64,000 nt of DNA from Asanoa hainanensis (GCF_900188485.1 NZ_FZPH01000002.1:62001-126000), one strand, 5' to 3'. Shown: positions 24,763-34,545, counted from the first letter of the stretch. Translations and numbers: made by a program. Notes: generated from the letters alone by a model not told the origin.

Positions 24763-24855
24763 CACCTGGCGACGGGACACAAGTCCCCGTCCGTTACGAC
24801 GGTCCGGCATGCCACTGCGGCGCCGCCGGGCGTTGATGGGAAGTAAAGGCAAACC

Positions 24856-24969
24856 GTGAAGGTCAAGCCGAGCGTCAAGCGAATCTGCAACAAGTGCCGC
24901 GTCATCCGCCGGCACGGCCGGGTCATGGTCATCTGTGACGACCCGCGCCACAAGCAGCGCCAGGGCTGA
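24856..24969 (+). CDS. rpmJ: Ribosomal protein L36
   Basis: A 37-residue protein starting at GTG 24856: [19 protein letters not shown] and ending HKQRQG. The zinc ligands Cys11, Cys14, Cys27 and His33 (CNKC ... CDDPRH) are present, making it the zinc form. AAGTAAAGG lies a few bases upstream. It sits in its usual place between infA and rpsM. Confidence 0.97.
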   Translation: MKVKPSVKRICNKCRVIRRHGRVMVICDDPRHKQRQG

Positions 24970-25039
24970 GTCCCCGGCGATATCGCCTAATTGAACAAGC
25001 TCGTCCCAGCCGCGGGAGCTAAGGCGACTCGTGGTACAC

Positions 25040-25069
25040 CCCTGGTCGGAGGCCAGGGCCCGCGCGGGC
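25040..25069 (+). promoter_or_regulatory. Paired hairpins in the rpsM leader
   Basis: Two adjacent inverted repeats lie upstream of rpsM: ccctgg / ccaggg (25040-25045 with 25053-25058) and the perfect palindrome gcccgcgcgggc (25058-25069). They share a base, so only one may fold at a time. Regulatory meaning is speculative. Confidence 0.4.
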
Positions 25070-25124
25070 ACGCGGGGCGGGATGGGCACAGACCTCCGCG
25101 AACACACGAGGAGTACGCCCGCAC

Positions 25125-25505
25125 ATGGCACGTCTAGCCGGCGTTGACCTCCCGCGCGAAAAGCGTATGGAGATCGCGCTCACTTACATCTACGGGGTCG
25201 GTCGGACCCGCGCCAAGGAAGCCCTTGGCGCTACCGGCGTTTCCCTGGACAAGCGTGCGAAGGACCTCTCGGACGAGGAGCTGGTCCAGCTCCGCGACTA
25301 CATCGAGGCCAACTTCAAGGTTGAAGGCGACCTGCGCCGCGAGGTCGCTGCTGACATCCGCCGCAAGGTCGAGATCGGCTGCTACGAGGGCATCCGGCAC
25401 CGTCGGGGTCTCCCCGTCCGTGGCCAGCGGACTCGCACCAACGCGCGTACCCGGAAGGGTCCGAAGCGGACCGTCGCCGGCAAGAAGAAGCCCGGCAAGA
25501 AGTAA
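25125..25505 (+). CDS. rpsM: Ribosomal protein S13
   Basis: Head protein contacting P-site tRNA and bridge B1. 126 residues, [21 protein letters not shown] start, with a very basic C-terminal tail ([15 protein letters not shown]) that touches tRNA. CGAGGAG is the ribosome site. rpsK follows after 19 bases. Confidence 0.98.
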   Translation: MARLAGVDLPREKRMEIALTYIYGVGRTRAKEALGATGVSLDKRAKDLSDEELVQLRDYIEANFKVEGDLRREVAADIRRKVEIGCYEGIRHRRGLPVRGQRTRTNARTRKGPKRTVAGKKKPGKK

Positions 25506-25524
25506 CTAGGAGCGCAGAAGACTT

Positions 25525-25932
25525 ATGCCACCGAAGGCTCGTGCCGGGGCCGCTGTCAAGAAGGTCCGGCGCAAGGAACGCAAGAACGTCGCCCACGGGC
25601 AGGCGCACATCAAGAGCACCTTCAACAACACCATCGTGTCGATCACCGACCCGACTGGTGCGGTCATCTCCTGGGCCTCCGCGGGCCAGGTTGGCTTCAA
25701 GGGCTCCCGCAAGTCGACTCCGTTCGCCGCGCAGCTGGCCGCCGAGGCCGCCGCTCGTCGGGCCATGGAGCACGGCATGCGCAAGGTCGACGTGTTCGTG
25801 AAGGGTCCCGGTTCCGGCCGGGAGACCGCCATCCGTTCGCTGCAGGCCGTGGGCCTCGAGGTCGGCCAGATCGCCGACGTCACCCCGCAGCCGCACAACG
25901 GGTGCCGTCCGCCGAAGCGTCGTCGGGTCTGA
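25525..25932 (+). CDS. rpsK: Ribosomal protein S11
   Basis: Platform protein near the mRNA exit. 135 residues; block [19 protein letters not shown] at about residues 21-39 and the end [15 protein letters not shown] are fully conserved. rpsD begins 14 bases later. Confidence 0.98.
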   Translation: MPPKARAGAAVKKVRRKERKNVAHGQAHIKSTFNNTIVSITDPTGAVISWASAGQVGFKGSRKSTPFAAQLAAEAAARRAMEHGMRKVDVFVKGPGSGRETAIRSLQAVGLEVGQIADVTPQPHNGCRPPKRRRV

Positions 25933-25946
25933 GAGGTTAGAGGAAA

Positions 25947-26573
25947 ATGGCTCGTTATACCGGTGCTGACTGCCGCCGTTGCCGGCGGGAGAAGATGAAG
26001 CTGTTCCTCAAGGGCAGCAAGTGCGACGGCCCCAAGTGCCCGTTCGAGTCCCGGCCGTTCCCGCCCGGGCAGCACGGCCGCGGCCGCACGAAGGAGACGG
26101 AATACCTGCTCCAGCTTCGTGAGAAGCAGAAGGCCCGCCGCGTGTACGGCGTGCTGGAGAAGCAGTTCCGCGGCTACTACGAGGAAGCCGTCTCGAAGAA
26201 GGGCAAGACCGGTGAGGTCCTGCTCCAGATCCTCGAGTCGCGCCTCGACAACGTGGTCTACCGGGCTGGCCTGGCCAAGTCCCGCGACCACGCGCGCCAG
26301 CTGGTCAAGCACGGCCACTTCGTGGTCAACGGCAAGAAGGTCGACATCCCGTCGTACCGCGTCAAGGAGCACGACATCGTGCAGGTTCGGGAGAAGTCGC
26401 AGGACCTGACCCCGTTCATCGTGGCCCAGGCCGAAGCCGGTTCGAAGACCGTGCCGGCGTGGCTCGAGGCCATCCCCACCCAGCACAAGGTGCTGGTGCA
26501 CTCGCTCCCGGCCCGCCAGGTGATCGACACCCAGGTCCAGGAGCAGCTGATCGTCGAGCTCTACTCCAAGTAG
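25947..26573 (+). CDS. rpsD: Ribosomal protein S4, zinc-binding form
   Basis: Primary 16S 5'-domain binder and assembly initiator. 208 residues. N-terminal cysteines at CRRCRREKMKLFLKGSKCDGPKC (written here only to mark C9, C12, C26 and C31) form the zinc site. The S4 RNA-binding domain with RLDNVVYRAGLAKSRDHARQ lies at about residues 94-113. A 17-bp hairpin separates it from rpoA. Confidence 0.97.
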   Translation: MARYTGADCRRCRREKMKLFLKGSKCDGPKCPFESRPFPPGQHGRGRTKETEYLLQLREKQKARRVYGVLEKQFRGYYEEAVSKKGKTGEVLLQILESRLDNVVYRAGLAKSRDHARQLVKHGHFVVNGKKVDIPSYRVKEHDIVQVREKSQDLTPFIVAQAEAGSKTVPAWLEAIPTQHKVLVHSLPARQVIDTQVQEQLIVELYSK

Positions 26574-26582
26574 CGCTCGGTG

Positions 26583-26622
26583 GCTCCGTGCCGCCGCCGT
26601 TTTCGCGGCGGCGGCACGGAGC
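26583..26622 (+). terminator. 17-bp perfect hairpin between rpsD and rpoA
   Basis: gctccgtgccgccgccg (26583-26599) pairs perfectly with 26606-26622 around a ttttcg loop. It lies nine bases after the rpsD stop. Without a downstream T-tract it may attenuate or protect mRNA ends, giving rpoA a different level from the ribosomal genes. Confidence 0.65.
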
Positions 26623-26676
26623 AACCATCAGGCGACCGTCAAATAGTGGGCGGTCCCGAACGAAGGAAGAAACGAA

Positions 26677-27699
26677 GTGCTCATCACTCAGCGGCCGACC
26701 CTCTCCGAGGAGTCGATCAGCGAGACCCGTTCCAAGTTCACCATCGAGCCGCTCGAGCCCGGCTTCGGCTACACGCTCGGCAACTCGCTGCGGCGCACCC
26801 TGCTCAGCTCCATCCCGGGTGCGGCCGTCACCAGCATCAAGGTCGACGGCGTCCTGCACGAGTTCACCACCATCCCGGGCGTCAAGGAAGACGTCGTCGA
26901 GCTGGTCATGAACGTCAAGGAGCTGTGCGTCAGCTCCGAGCACGACGAGCCGGTCAGCATGTACCTGCGCAAGCAGGGCCCCGGCGACGTGACCGCGGGT
27001 GACATCCAGCCCCCGGCCGGTGTCTCGGTGCACAACGCCGACCTGAAGCTCGCCACGCTCAACAGCAAGGGCCGGCTCGACATGGAGCTGACCGTCGAGC
27101 GGGGTCGTGGCTACGTGACCGCGAACCAGAACAAGAGCGCGGGTGCCGAGATCGGCCGGATTCCGGTCGACTCGATCTACTCGCCGGTGCTGAAGGTCAC
27201 CTACAAGGTCGAGGCGACCCGTGTCGAGCAGCGCACCGACTTCGACCGGCTGATCATCGACGTCGAGACCAAGCCGTCGATCGGCCCGCGCACCGCCCTG
27301 GCATCCGCCGGCTCCACCCTGGTCGAGCTCTTCGGCCTGGCCCGTGAGCTCGACGAGACCGCCGAGGGCATCGACATCGGCCCGTCGCCGCAGGACGCGC
27401 AGCTCGCTGCCGACCTGGCGCTGCCGATCGAGGAGCTGGACCTCACCGTCCGCTCGTACAACTGCCTCAAGCGCGAGGGCATCAACACCGTCGGTGAGCT
27501 CATCGGGCGCACGGAGGCCGACCTCCTCGATATAAGGAATTTCGGTCAGAAGTCGATCGACGAGGTCAAGATGAAGCTCGCCGGCATGGGTCTGGGCCTG
27601 AAGGACTCGGCGCCCAACTTCGACCCCGCGCACGTCGTGGACTCCTTCGGCGAGGTTGACTACGACACCGATGACTACCGCGAGACCGAGCAGCTCTGA
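26677..27699 (+). CDS. rpoA: RNA polymerase alpha subunit
   Basis: Assembly platform of RNA polymerase and target of activators. 340 residues from GTG 26677, preceded by GAAGGAAGA. The N-terminal domain has [20 protein letters not shown] (about residues 23-42). The C-terminal domain (from about 250) holds the helix-hairpin-helix elements [17 protein letters not shown] and [15 protein letters not shown] that bind UP elements. Full length. Confidence 0.99.
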   Translation: MLITQRPTLSEESISETRSKFTIEPLEPGFGYTLGNSLRRTLLSSIPGAAVTSIKVDGVLHEFTTIPGVKEDVVELVMNVKELCVSSEHDEPVSMYLRKQGPGDVTAGDIQPPAGVSVHNADLKLATLNSKGRLDMELTVERGRGYVTANQNKSAGAEIGRIPVDSIYSPVLKVTYKVEATRVEQRTDFDRLIIDVETKPSIGPRTALASAGSTLVELFGLARELDETAEGIDIGPSPQDAQLAADLALPIEELDLTVRSYNCLKREGINTVGELIGRTEADLLDIRNFGQKSIDEVKMKLAGMGLGLKDSAPNFDPAHVVDSFGEVDYDTDDYRETEQL

Positions 27700-27731
27700 C
27701 ACCCCGCTGCGACACCTGAGGAGCACCAACG

Positions 27732-28250
27732 ATGCCCACGCCCACCAAGGGTCCCCGCCTCGGCGGTAGCCCGTCGCACGAGCGGCTGCTGCTGGCCAAC
27801 CTGGCCACCGCGCTGTTCCGGCACGGGAAGATCACTACGACCGAGACGAAGGCGAAGCGCCTGCGTCCGCTCGCCGAGCAGCTGATCACCAAGGCCAAGC
27901 GCGGTGACCTGCACGCCCGGCGCCGGGTGCTGACCGTCGTCCGGGACAAGGACGTGGTCTTTGCCCTGTTCGATGACATCGCACCGCGGTACGCCAACCG
28001 CAGCGGCGGCTACACGCGGATCATCAAGACCGTCCCCCGCAAGGGCGACAACGCTCCGATGGCGATCATCGAGCTGGTCGAGGAGCTCGCCGAGGCGCCC
28101 GCCGCCCCGGCGAAGAAGGCGGCCCGCAAGGCCGCCGCGCAGCGTGACAAGGTCGAGGCGCTCACCCGCGAGGAAGAGCCCCCGGCCGCCACGTCGACGT
28201 CCGCTCCTGTTGTCGAGGCCGAGGCCGAGACCAAGGACGACGACAAGTAA
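27732..28250 (+). CDS. rplQ: Ribosomal protein L17 with acidic/Ala tail
   Basis: Tunnel-exit-side large-subunit protein. 172 residues, against about 120-130 in most bacteria. The family domain ([20 protein letters not shown] through [10 protein letters not shown], to about residue 117) is intact; the rest is an Ala/Lys then Glu/Asp-rich, probably disordered tail. Last gene of the alpha-type operon, followed by a terminator. Confidence 0.97.
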   Translation: MPTPTKGPRLGGSPSHERLLLANLATALFRHGKITTTETKAKRLRPLAEQLITKAKRGDLHARRRVLTVVRDKDVVFALFDDIAPRYANRSGGYTRIIKTVPRKGDNAPMAIIELVEELAEAPAAPAKKAARKAAAQRDKVEALTREEEPPAATSTSAPVVEAEAETKDDDK

Positions 28251-28268
28251 CAAGCACGGCATGACGAT

Positions 28269-28305
28269 GAAGGCGCCCTTCGCGGGGCGCCTTCTTCGTC
28301 TTCAT
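28269..28305 (+). terminator. Intrinsic terminator after rplQ
   Basis: Perfect 10-bp stem gaaggcgccc / gggcgccttc with a ttcgcg loop, followed by the T-rich ttcgtcttc. It ends the ribosomal block. Confidence 0.85.
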
Positions 28306-28318
28306 CAGGGGGTACGAC

Positions 28319-29137
28319 GTGCGCGCGCGACTGGACATCGCCTACGACGGCACCGACTTCTCCGGCTGGGCGGTGCAGCCGTCCCGGCGTACCGTGGCCG
28401 GCTCGATTCTGGCCGTGCTGGAGCAGGTGCTCGGCGCGGACGTGGCCACGGGGCTGACGGTGGCCGGCCGCACGGACGCCGGGGTGCACGCGACCGGCCA
28501 GGTCGCGCACGTCGACCTGCCCGACCCGGTCTGGGCGGCGACCGGCCCGACGCTGCTGCGCCGGTTGGCCGGGCTGCTGCCGGGCGACGTGCGGGTGACC
28601 GCGCTGGCCGAGGCGCCGGCCGAGTTCGACGCGCGCTTCTCCGCGACGTTCCGCCGCTACGAGTACCGGGTCACCGACTCGCCCTGGGGCGCCGACCCAC
28701 TGCGCCGTCGTGACACCCTCGCCTGGCCCCGCAGCCTCGACCTGGAGCGCCTCAACGCGGCCGCCGAGGGTCTGCACGGCGAGCACGACTTCGCCGCCTT
28801 CTGCAAGCGCAAGGAGAACGCCACCACGGTGCGCGAGGTGACCCGGCTGGAGTGGCACCGGGTCGTCGCCGACGGCGTGCTGGTCGCGACCGTGCAGGCC
28901 GACGCGTTCTGCCAGGCGATGGTGCGCAGCCTGGTCGGCGCGATGCTGGTCGCCGGCGACGGCCGCCGCCCGCCCGAGTGGCCGGCCAGCCAGCTCACCC
29001 GGCGGGAGCGCAGCAGCGCCGTCACCGTGGCCCCGCCGCACGGCCTGACCCTGGTAGCTGTCGGCTATCCCGACTCGCCGGGCGCGCTGGCTGCCCGCGC
29101 CACCGCCACGCGCCGGCTTCGCACGCCGGCCAGCTAG
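28319..29137 (+). CDS. truA: tRNA pseudouridine(38-40) synthase
   Basis: Makes pseudouridine at positions 38-40 of the tRNA anticodon stem. 272 residues from GTG 28319. The catalytic aspartate is D53 in the motif [11 protein letters not shown]; other TruA segments such as [15 protein letters not shown] (about residues 103-117) follow. It lies directly after rplQ, its usual location. It ends by overlapping the 3' end of the convergent gene by four bases. Confidence 0.97.
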   Translation: MRARLDIAYDGTDFSGWAVQPSRRTVAGSILAVLEQVLGADVATGLTVAGRTDAGVHATGQVAHVDLPDPVWAATGPTLLRRLAGLLPGDVRVTALAEAPAEFDARFSATFRRYEYRVTDSPWGADPLRRRDTLAWPRSLDLERLNAAAEGLHGEHDFAAFCKRKENATTVREVTRLEWHRVVADGVLVATVQADAFCQAMVRSLVGAMLVAGDGRRPPEWPASQLTRRERSSAVTVAPPHGLTLVAVGYPDSPGALAARATATRRLRTPAS

Positions 29138-29943
29138 CGCCCGGCCGCCCGGCGGTCCAGAACCCTCGTGCGCAGGTGCTGCTCGATCAGGTCGGACAGG
29201 ACCTGGCGGGCGCTCGGGTCGTCCGGATAGATCCGGTCGCCGTCGGTGCGCGCGATCACCGCGTACGCGAGGAAGTGCCCGCGGGCGTGCCAGCCGAGCT
29301 GGGCCGTGTCCCGGGCCAGGCCGCCTGTGCCCCGGCCGGCCGGCAGGCCGCTCAGCCGGCCGCTCTCGTCGTCCAGCACGGTTTTGATCCCGCCGCGCAC
29401 GGTCTCGGCGCCGTCGGCGTCGGCCAGGTTGAGCAGCCCGGCGGTGACCGCGTAGTCCCCGTCGGGGGAGCGCAGCGTCGCCCGGACCACCTGGTTGCAG
29501 CCGGCCGCCGCCAGCAGGGTGACGACCTCGCCCTCGGCCGCCACGGCACAGCGTTCCAGCGCCTGCACCCGCAGCACCGCGTAGCGGCCGCCGGCCGGTC
29601 CCGCGACCACCACCGCGCCGGGAAACACCTCGGCGGCGGTCAGCGGGCGCGGGTCGTCGGCCCGCGAGGTCAGCTCGCGCAGCACGGTGGCGGCGGCCGG
29701 TTGTCCGGTCGCCTCGGCCACCGGCGGATCGTCGCCGGCCACCAGGTAGGTGCCAAAGCCGCACAGCGCGAGCACCGCCAGTGCGGTGAGTACGCAGGTG
29801 GGCCGCCATTGCCGCGGTGGCCGCCAGTCCGGTGACCGCCAGGCCGCGAGTACGCGCCCGAGAAGCACGCGGGCCACGCTAGGCGGTATCGGCGGTCGAA
29901 CGGCCGGAATTCGTGCGGCTCCCGCCGAACGGGTGGCGCCCAT
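29134..29943 (-). CDS. Membrane-anchored hypothetical protein
   Basis: 269 residues. A basic, Pro/Arg-rich N-terminus of about 48 residues precedes one membrane segment ([21 protein letters not shown], about 50-70). The remaining 200 residues would be outside the cell and include two cysteines (in ERCAVAAEG and AAGCNQV) that could form a disulphide. No known domain is recognised. The context (truA on one side, an RsmC-like enzyme on the other) does not suggest a role. The start could be further downstream. Confidence 0.65.
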   Translation of the reverse strand: MGATRSAGAARIPAVRPPIPPSVARVLLGRVLAAWRSPDWRPPRQWRPTCVLTALAVLALCGFGTYLVAGDDPPVAEATGQPAAATVLRELTSRADDPRPLTAAEVFPGAVVVAGPAGGRYAVLRVQALERCAVAAEGEVVTLLAAAGCNQVVRATLRSPDGDYAVTAGLLNLADADGAETVRGGIKTVLDDESGRLSGLPAGRGTGGLARDTAQLGWHARGHFLAYAVIARTDGDRIYPDDPSARQVLSDLIEQHLRTRVLDRRAAGR

Positions 29944-29977
29944 TCGAGTGACCGCCTCGTGGGCGAGAATGCGAGGC

Positions 29978-30598
29978 GTGACCGGGGACCATTACTTCAC
30001 CGCCGAGCCCGATGCCGCGACGGCCGGTGCGGAGCGCACCGTCGAGTTCACCGCCGGCGGCCAGGACTTCCGCCTGCGCGCGGCGGGCGGGGTGTTCTCC
30101 GCGGACCGCCTCGACCCGGGCACCGCCGTGCTGCTGCGCAAGGCTCTCCTGCCCGACCGCTCCGTGACTGGCGCGCTGCTCGACCTCGGCTGCGGCTACG
30201 GGCCGATCGCCTGCGTGCTGGCCACGCTCGCGCCGGCGGCGACGGTCTACGCGATCGACGTGAACGCCCGCGCCCGCGCTCTGGCGGCGGCCAACGGCGG
30301 GCCGCTCGGCGTGCGGGTGTCGGCGCCCGAAGAGGTCGACGACAGTGTCGAGTTCGCGCAGATCTGGTCGAACCCGCCGTTCCGGGTCGGCAAGACCGAG
30401 CTGCACGCGCTGCTCGGGCGCTGGCTGCCCCGCCTGCGCCCCGGCGGCGTCGCCTGGCTGGTCGCGGGCCGGCACCTGGGCGGCGACTCGCTGCACCGCT
30501 GGCTGGAGGACGAGGGCTGGCAGGTGACCCGGCACGCGAGCCAGAAGGGCTTCCGGGTGCTCCGGGTCGCCGGCCCGGGCGGAATTGACGCGACGTAG
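29978..30598 (+). CDS. RsmC-like methyltransferase
   Basis: 206 residues from GTG 29978 (an in-frame ATG lies at 29969). The MTS-domain pattern is clear: DLGCGYGP at 69-76 for SAM binding and NPPF at 132-135, the signature of N-methylation of a nucleobase or glutamine. The family includes RsmC, which modifies G1207 of 16S rRNA, but only the catalytic half is present, which is common in actinobacteria. The substrate remains inferred. It is followed by the ABC-F gene after 27 bases. Confidence 0.85.
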   Translation: MTGDHYFTAEPDAATAGAERTVEFTAGGQDFRLRAAGGVFSADRLDPGTAVLLRKALLPDRSVTGALLDLGCGYGPIACVLATLAPAATVYAIDVNARARALAAANGGPLGVRVSAPEEVDDSVEFAQIWSNPPFRVGKTELHALLGRWLPRLRPGGVAWLVAGRHLGGDSLHRWLEDEGWQVTRHASQKGFRVLRVAGPGGIDAT

Positions 30599-30625
30599 GG
30601 CCCACTCGTCCTGCACCATTTCGGC

Positions 30626-32305
30626 GTGGGTTACATCGATGTCGCCGGCGTCGGGCACGTGCTGCCCGACGGCCGTGAGCTGTTCGCGGACGTCTCGTTC
30701 CGGGTGGGCGAGGGCGCCAAGGTGGCCCTGGTCGGCCCCAACGGCGCCGGCAAGACGACGCTGCTGCGGATGGTCGCCGGCGACCTGCCCGTGCGCACCG
30801 GCGTGGTGGCCCGCTCCGGCGGCCTCGGCGTCATGCGGCAGTTCATCGGCATGGTCGGCGACGAGACCACGCTCCAGCAGCTCGTGCTCTCGCTCGCGGC
30901 GCCGCCCTTGCGCGCGGCCGGCGAGCGGCTGACCGCCGCCGAGACCGCAATGCACGCGGCCGAGCTGCGCGGCAAGTTCAGCACGACCGCGGGCAAGGCA
31001 CAGGTGGCGTACGCGGACGCGCTGGCCGCCTGGGGCGAGGCCGGTGGCTACGACGCCGAGGTGCTGTTCGACACGGTGTCGACGATCGTGCTCGGCAAGC
31101 CGTGGGAGGAGACCCGGCAACGGCCGGTGCGCACGCTCTCCGGGGGCCAGCAGAAGCGGGTCGCGCTCGAGCTGCTGCTCCGCGGCGGCGACGAGGTGCT
31201 GCTGCTCGACGAGCCCGACAACTTCCTCGACGTACCCGGGAAGCGGTGGTTGGAGGCCCGGCTGCGCGAGTCGGCCAAATCGGTCCTCTACGTCTCCCAC
31301 GACCGCGAGCTGCTGGCGCAGACCGCCGACCGGGTGGTCGCGGTCGAGGGCGGCAGCGCCTGGGTGCATCCCGGCGGGTTCGCGTCGTGGCACGAGGCCC
31401 GGGTGGCCCGGCACGAGAAGCTCGAGGAAGACGGCCGGCGCTGGGAGGAAGAGCATCAGAAGCTGCGCGAGCAGATGCTGATGTACAAGCAGAAGGCCGC
31501 CTACAACTCCGACATGGCCTCGCGCTATCGGGCCGCACAGACCCGGCTGCGCAAGTTCGAGGAGGCCGGCCCACCGCCGACTCCGCCGCGCGACCAGGAC
31601 ATCCGGATGCGGCTGACCGGCGGGCGCACCGGCAAGCGCGCCGTGATCTGTTCGGCCCTGGAGCTTGACGGGCTGACCTACCCGTTCGACCTGGAGCTCT
31701 GGTACGGCGACCGGCTGGCGGTGCTCGGCGCCAACGGCACCGGCAAGTCACACTTCCTGCGGCTGCTGGCCCGCGGCGGCACCGACCCGGATCTGGCCAA
31801 CCTGCCCGTCGACGGTGGCGAGAAGCTGGCCGCCGTCGCCCACGGCGGGGTGGCCCGGCTGGGGGCGCGCGTCCGGCCCGGCCACTTCTCGCAGACCCAC
31901 GACCGGCCCGAGCTGATGTCTCGCACGTTGGTCGAGATCCTCTGGCGGGGTGACGAGCACCGCAGCGGGCTCGACCGGCACCAGGCGATGAAGGTGCTGG
32001 GGCGCTACGAGCTGGCCGGGCAGGGCGACCAGCGGTTCGGCACGCTGTCCGGCGGCCAGCAGGCGCGCTTCCTGGTGGTGCTGCTGGAGCTGTCCGGCTG
32101 CACACTGCTGCTGCTCGACGAGCCGACCGACAACCTGGACCTGGCCTCGGCGGAGGCGCTGGAGCAGGGCCTGGCGGCCTTCGCGGGCACGGTCATCGCC
32201 GTCACCCACGACCGCTGGTTCACCCGCTCCTTCGACCGGTTCATCCGGTTCGCCGGCGACGGCGAGGTCACCGAGACCCCGGAGCCGGTCTGGGGTGATG
32301 AGTGA
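30626..32305 (+). CDS. ABC-F family ATPase
   Basis: 559 residues with two ABC modules and no membrane segment. First Walker A GPNGAGKTT at 37-45, signature LSGGQQKR near 170 and Walker B LLLDEPDNFLD; second Walker A GANGTGKS near 375, signature LSGGQQAR and LLLDEPTDNLD. Between them is a charged linker (ARHEKLEEDGRRWEEEHQKL region, about 250-280) typical of ribosome-binding ABC-F factors. Some members relieve stalled translation or protect against antibiotics; the specific role is not evident. Confidence 0.9.
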   Translation: MGYIDVAGVGHVLPDGRELFADVSFRVGEGAKVALVGPNGAGKTTLLRMVAGDLPVRTGVVARSGGLGVMRQFIGMVGDETTLQQLVLSLAAPPLRAAGERLTAAETAMHAAELRGKFSTTAGKAQVAYADALAAWGEAGGYDAEVLFDTVSTIVLGKPWEETRQRPVRTLSGGQQKRVALELLLRGGDEVLLLDEPDNFLDVPGKRWLEARLRESAKSVLYVSHDRELLAQTADRVVAVEGGSAWVHPGGFASWHEARVARHEKLEEDGRRWEEEHQKLREQMLMYKQKAAYNSDMASRYRAAQTRLRKFEEAGPPPTPPRDQDIRMRLTGGRTGKRAVICSALELDGLTYPFDLELWYGDRLAVLGANGTGKSHFLRLLARGGTDPDLANLPVDGGEKLAAVAHGGVARLGARVRPGHFSQTHDRPELMSRTLVEILWRGDEHRSGLDRHQAMKVLGRYELAGQGDQRFGTLSGGQQARFLVVLLELSGCTLLLLDEPTDNLDLASAEALEQGLAAFAGTVIAVTHDRWFTRSFDRFIRFAGDGEVTETPEPVWGDE

Positions 32306-32312
32306 GGGTGGG

Positions 32313-32318
32313 TATCGT
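32313..32318 (+). promoter_or_regulatory. Candidate -10 box (leaderless)
   Basis: TATCGT lies six bases before the GTG at 32325, inside the region just after the ABC-F stop. It decides in favour of that start over ATG 32298. Confidence 0.35.
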
Positions 32319-32324
32319 GCTCGT

Positions 32325-33350
32325 GTGTCCGCCCCCGCGACCCCGCCAGCTCCGGCTCCGGTGAAGAAGCGCAAGTCCGTGCTGCGCCGGGTCGCGGAGA
32401 TCGTCATTACGGCGGCCTTCCTGGCCTACGTCGCGTACTCGGTGAGCAAGCGCTGGTCCGAGGTCCAGGGCGTGCTCGGCGACCTGTCGGTGCCGGCGAT
32501 CGCGGCGTCTCTGGTCGGCTCGCTGGCCGCGGTCTGGTGCTCGTTCCTGGGCTGGCGGGTGCTGCTCGCCGACTTCGGCAGCCACGTGCCGCTGACGGGC
32601 GCGATGCGGATCTTCTTCGTCGGCCAGCTCGGCAAGTACCTGCCGGGCAAGGTCTGGCCCGTGCTGACCCAGATGCGGCTCGGCAAGGCGTACAACGTGC
32701 CGGGCCGGTCCTCGGCGGCCGCCGTGCTGATCACCATGTTCATCACGCTGGGCACCGGGCTGCTGCTCACCGCCGTGGTGCTGCCGCTGCTGGGCGGCGA
32801 GGCCTGGCGGAACTACTGGTGGACGCTGCTCACCGTGCCCGTGGCGGTCGTGGTGCTGCTGCCGCCGGTGCTCAACCGGCTGCTGGCGTTGGCGATGCGG
32901 CTGGCCCGCCGCGAGCAGATGCCCAAGCCGCTGTCGGCCCGGGGGATCGGGCTGGCGGTGTTCTGGGCCGTCGCGACGTGGCTCTGCTACGGCGCGCACC
33001 TGTGGGCGCTGCTGCTCGACTTCGGCGCCGGCGGCTCCGATCTGATCATCCGGTCGGTCGCCGCGTTCGCCGGCGCCTGGTCGATCGGCTTCCTCCTGGC
33101 GATCGCGCCGGCCGGCCTCGGGCCGCGCGAGACCGCGCTGGTCGTGCTGCTCGCCGGGTCGGTGACCGAGCCGGTGGCGCTGGTGGCCGCGCTGGTGTCC
33201 CGGCTGCTGATGACGGTGGCTGACCTCGCCTGGCCGGCTGTGGCGCTGCTCACCGACCGTAAGCGCCGGCGGCCGATCGTGACCGCGCCCGACATCGACA
33301 CGGTGCCGGACTCCGCACCGGCCGCATCGACCGCCGTCGCGGGGGACTAG
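32325..33350 (+). CDS. LPG-synthase/flippase-type membrane protein (AglD2-like)
   Basis: 341 residues from GTG 32325; ATG 32298 is the longer alternative. A short Pro/Lys-rich N-terminus is followed by about eight hydrophobic segments. The pattern VGQLGKYLPGKVWPVL (about residues 104-119) is the hallmark of the LPG_synthase_TM (UPF0104) family, which lacks a catalytic domain here. Such proteins are linked to lipid or polyprenyl-glycan flipping and glycosyl transfer. It is next to a glycosyltransferase and a methyltransferase, supporting an envelope-glycan role (inference). Confidence 0.8.
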   Translation: MSAPATPPAPAPVKKRKSVLRRVAEIVITAAFLAYVAYSVSKRWSEVQGVLGDLSVPAIAASLVGSLAAVWCSFLGWRVLLADFGSHVPLTGAMRIFFVGQLGKYLPGKVWPVLTQMRLGKAYNVPGRSSAAAVLITMFITLGTGLLLTAVVLPLLGGEAWRNYWWTLLTVPVAVVVLLPPVLNRLLALAMRLARREQMPKPLSARGIGLAVFWAVATWLCYGAHLWALLLDFGAGGSDLIIRSVAAFAGAWSIGFLLAIAPAGLGPRETALVVLLAGSVTEPVALVAALVSRLLMTVADLAWPAVALLTDRKRRRPIVTAPDIDTVPDSAPAASTAVAGD

Positions 33351-33387
33351 CCCCCTACCGCTGCCCGCCCTGGTCGTGCGGGTCCGT

Positions 33388-33393
33388 TACGCT
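33388..33393 (+). promoter_or_regulatory. Candidate -10 box for the glycosyltransferase
   Basis: TACGCT lies six bases before the GTG start at 33400, with no ribosome site, fitting a leaderless transcript. Confidence 0.4.
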
Positions 33394-33399
33394 ACCGCG

Positions 33400-34545
33400 G
33401 TGCGCTGGCTCGCTTTCGGTACCTACGACGTCCACCGCCACCCCCGTGTCGGCGTCCTGATCGAGGGCCTCCGGGCGGCCGGCGACGAGGTTGTCGAGGT
33501 CAACGTGCCGCTGGCGCTCGACACCGCGGGCCGGGTGGCGATGCTGCGCCAGCCGTGGCGGCTGCCGAAGCTGGCCTGGCTGCTCGGGCGCTGCTGGACG
33601 CTGCTCGCGGTGCGGGCCCGGCGCGCACCGGCGGCCGACGCCGTGCTGGTCGGCTATCTCGGGCACTTCGACGTCCGGCTGGCCCGGCGGCTGTTCCGCC
33701 GCACCCCGATCGTCCTCGACCACCTGATCTCGGCAGCCGGCACGGCCCGTGACCGCAGCCTGACCGACTCCGGTGGTGGCGGGCTCAAGTCGAAGCTGAT
33801 GCGCTGGATCGACCGGGGCGCGCTGAGCTCCGCCGACGTGGTCGTGGTCGACACCGACGAGCACCTGGCCGCCCTGCCCGCTTCCGCCGCCCCGCGTGGC
33901 GTCGTGGCCCCGGTCGGTGCCGGCCAGCAGTGGTTCGCGGCGCGGCCCGCGGCTCGTCCCTCGGGCCCGCGTGCGCTCAAGGTGATTTTCGTCGGTTTGT
34001 TCACGCCGTTGCACGGCACCTCCTATCTCGGCTCGGCTTTGGCGGAGCTGGCCGACGACGAGCGCATCGAGGTGACCATGGTCGGCAAGGGGCAGGACTA
34101 CGAGGCCTGCCGGGCCGCCGCGGCCGGCAACCCGCGGGTCACGTGGGTCGACTGGGTCACCGCCTCGGAGCTGCCCGGGGTCGTCGCTGCGCACGACGTG
34201 TCGCTCGGCATCTTCGGCACGACCGACAAGGCGCAGAATGTCGTGCCGACCAAGGTCTTCCAGGGCGCGGCCGCGGGGTGCGCGATCGTCACCTCCGACA
34301 CCGCGCCGCAGCGCCGCACGCTCGGCGACGACGCGCTGTTCGTGCCGCCGGGTTCCGCCTCGGAGCTGGCTTCCGTTCTGCGGTCGCTCGCCTCCGACCC
34401 CGCGCTGCTCGCTGACTACCAGGGCCGGGCGGCCGCGCGCGCGGACGACCAGTTCGCCGCCGCCACGGTTGTCGAGCCGATCCGGGCCCGGGTCGGCAGC
34501 ACCTCCACCTCCACCCAGCCACCCGCGATGCAGGAGACCCGATGA
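33400..34545 (+). CDS. Glycosyltransferase (GT-B, family 4-like)
   Basis: 381 residues from GTG 33400 (VRWLAFGTYDVHRHPR). The N-terminal half has the phosphate-free GT-B start; the C-terminal half begins with LKVIFVGLFTPLHGTSYLG (about 197-215) and holds the nucleotide-sugar region KVFQGAAAGCAIVTSDT (about 287-303), where family-4 enzymes usually have an EAMA..G motif. The donor and acceptor are unknown. The stop overlaps the methyltransferase start by four bases, so the two are translated together. Confidence 0.8.
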   Translation: MRWLAFGTYDVHRHPRVGVLIEGLRAAGDEVVEVNVPLALDTAGRVAMLRQPWRLPKLAWLLGRCWTLLAVRARRAPAADAVLVGYLGHFDVRLARRLFRRTPIVLDHLISAAGTARDRSLTDSGGGGLKSKLMRWIDRGALSSADVVVVDTDEHLAALPASAAPRGVVAPVGAGQQWFAARPAARPSGPRALKVIFVGLFTPLHGTSYLGSALAELADDERIEVTMVGKGQDYEACRAAAAGNPRVTWVDWVTASELPGVVAAHDVSLGIFGTTDKAQNVVPTKVFQGAAAGCAIVTSDTAPQRRTLGDDALFVPPGSASELASVLRSLASDPALLADYQGRAAARADDQFAAATVVEPIRARVGSTSTSTQPPAMQETR

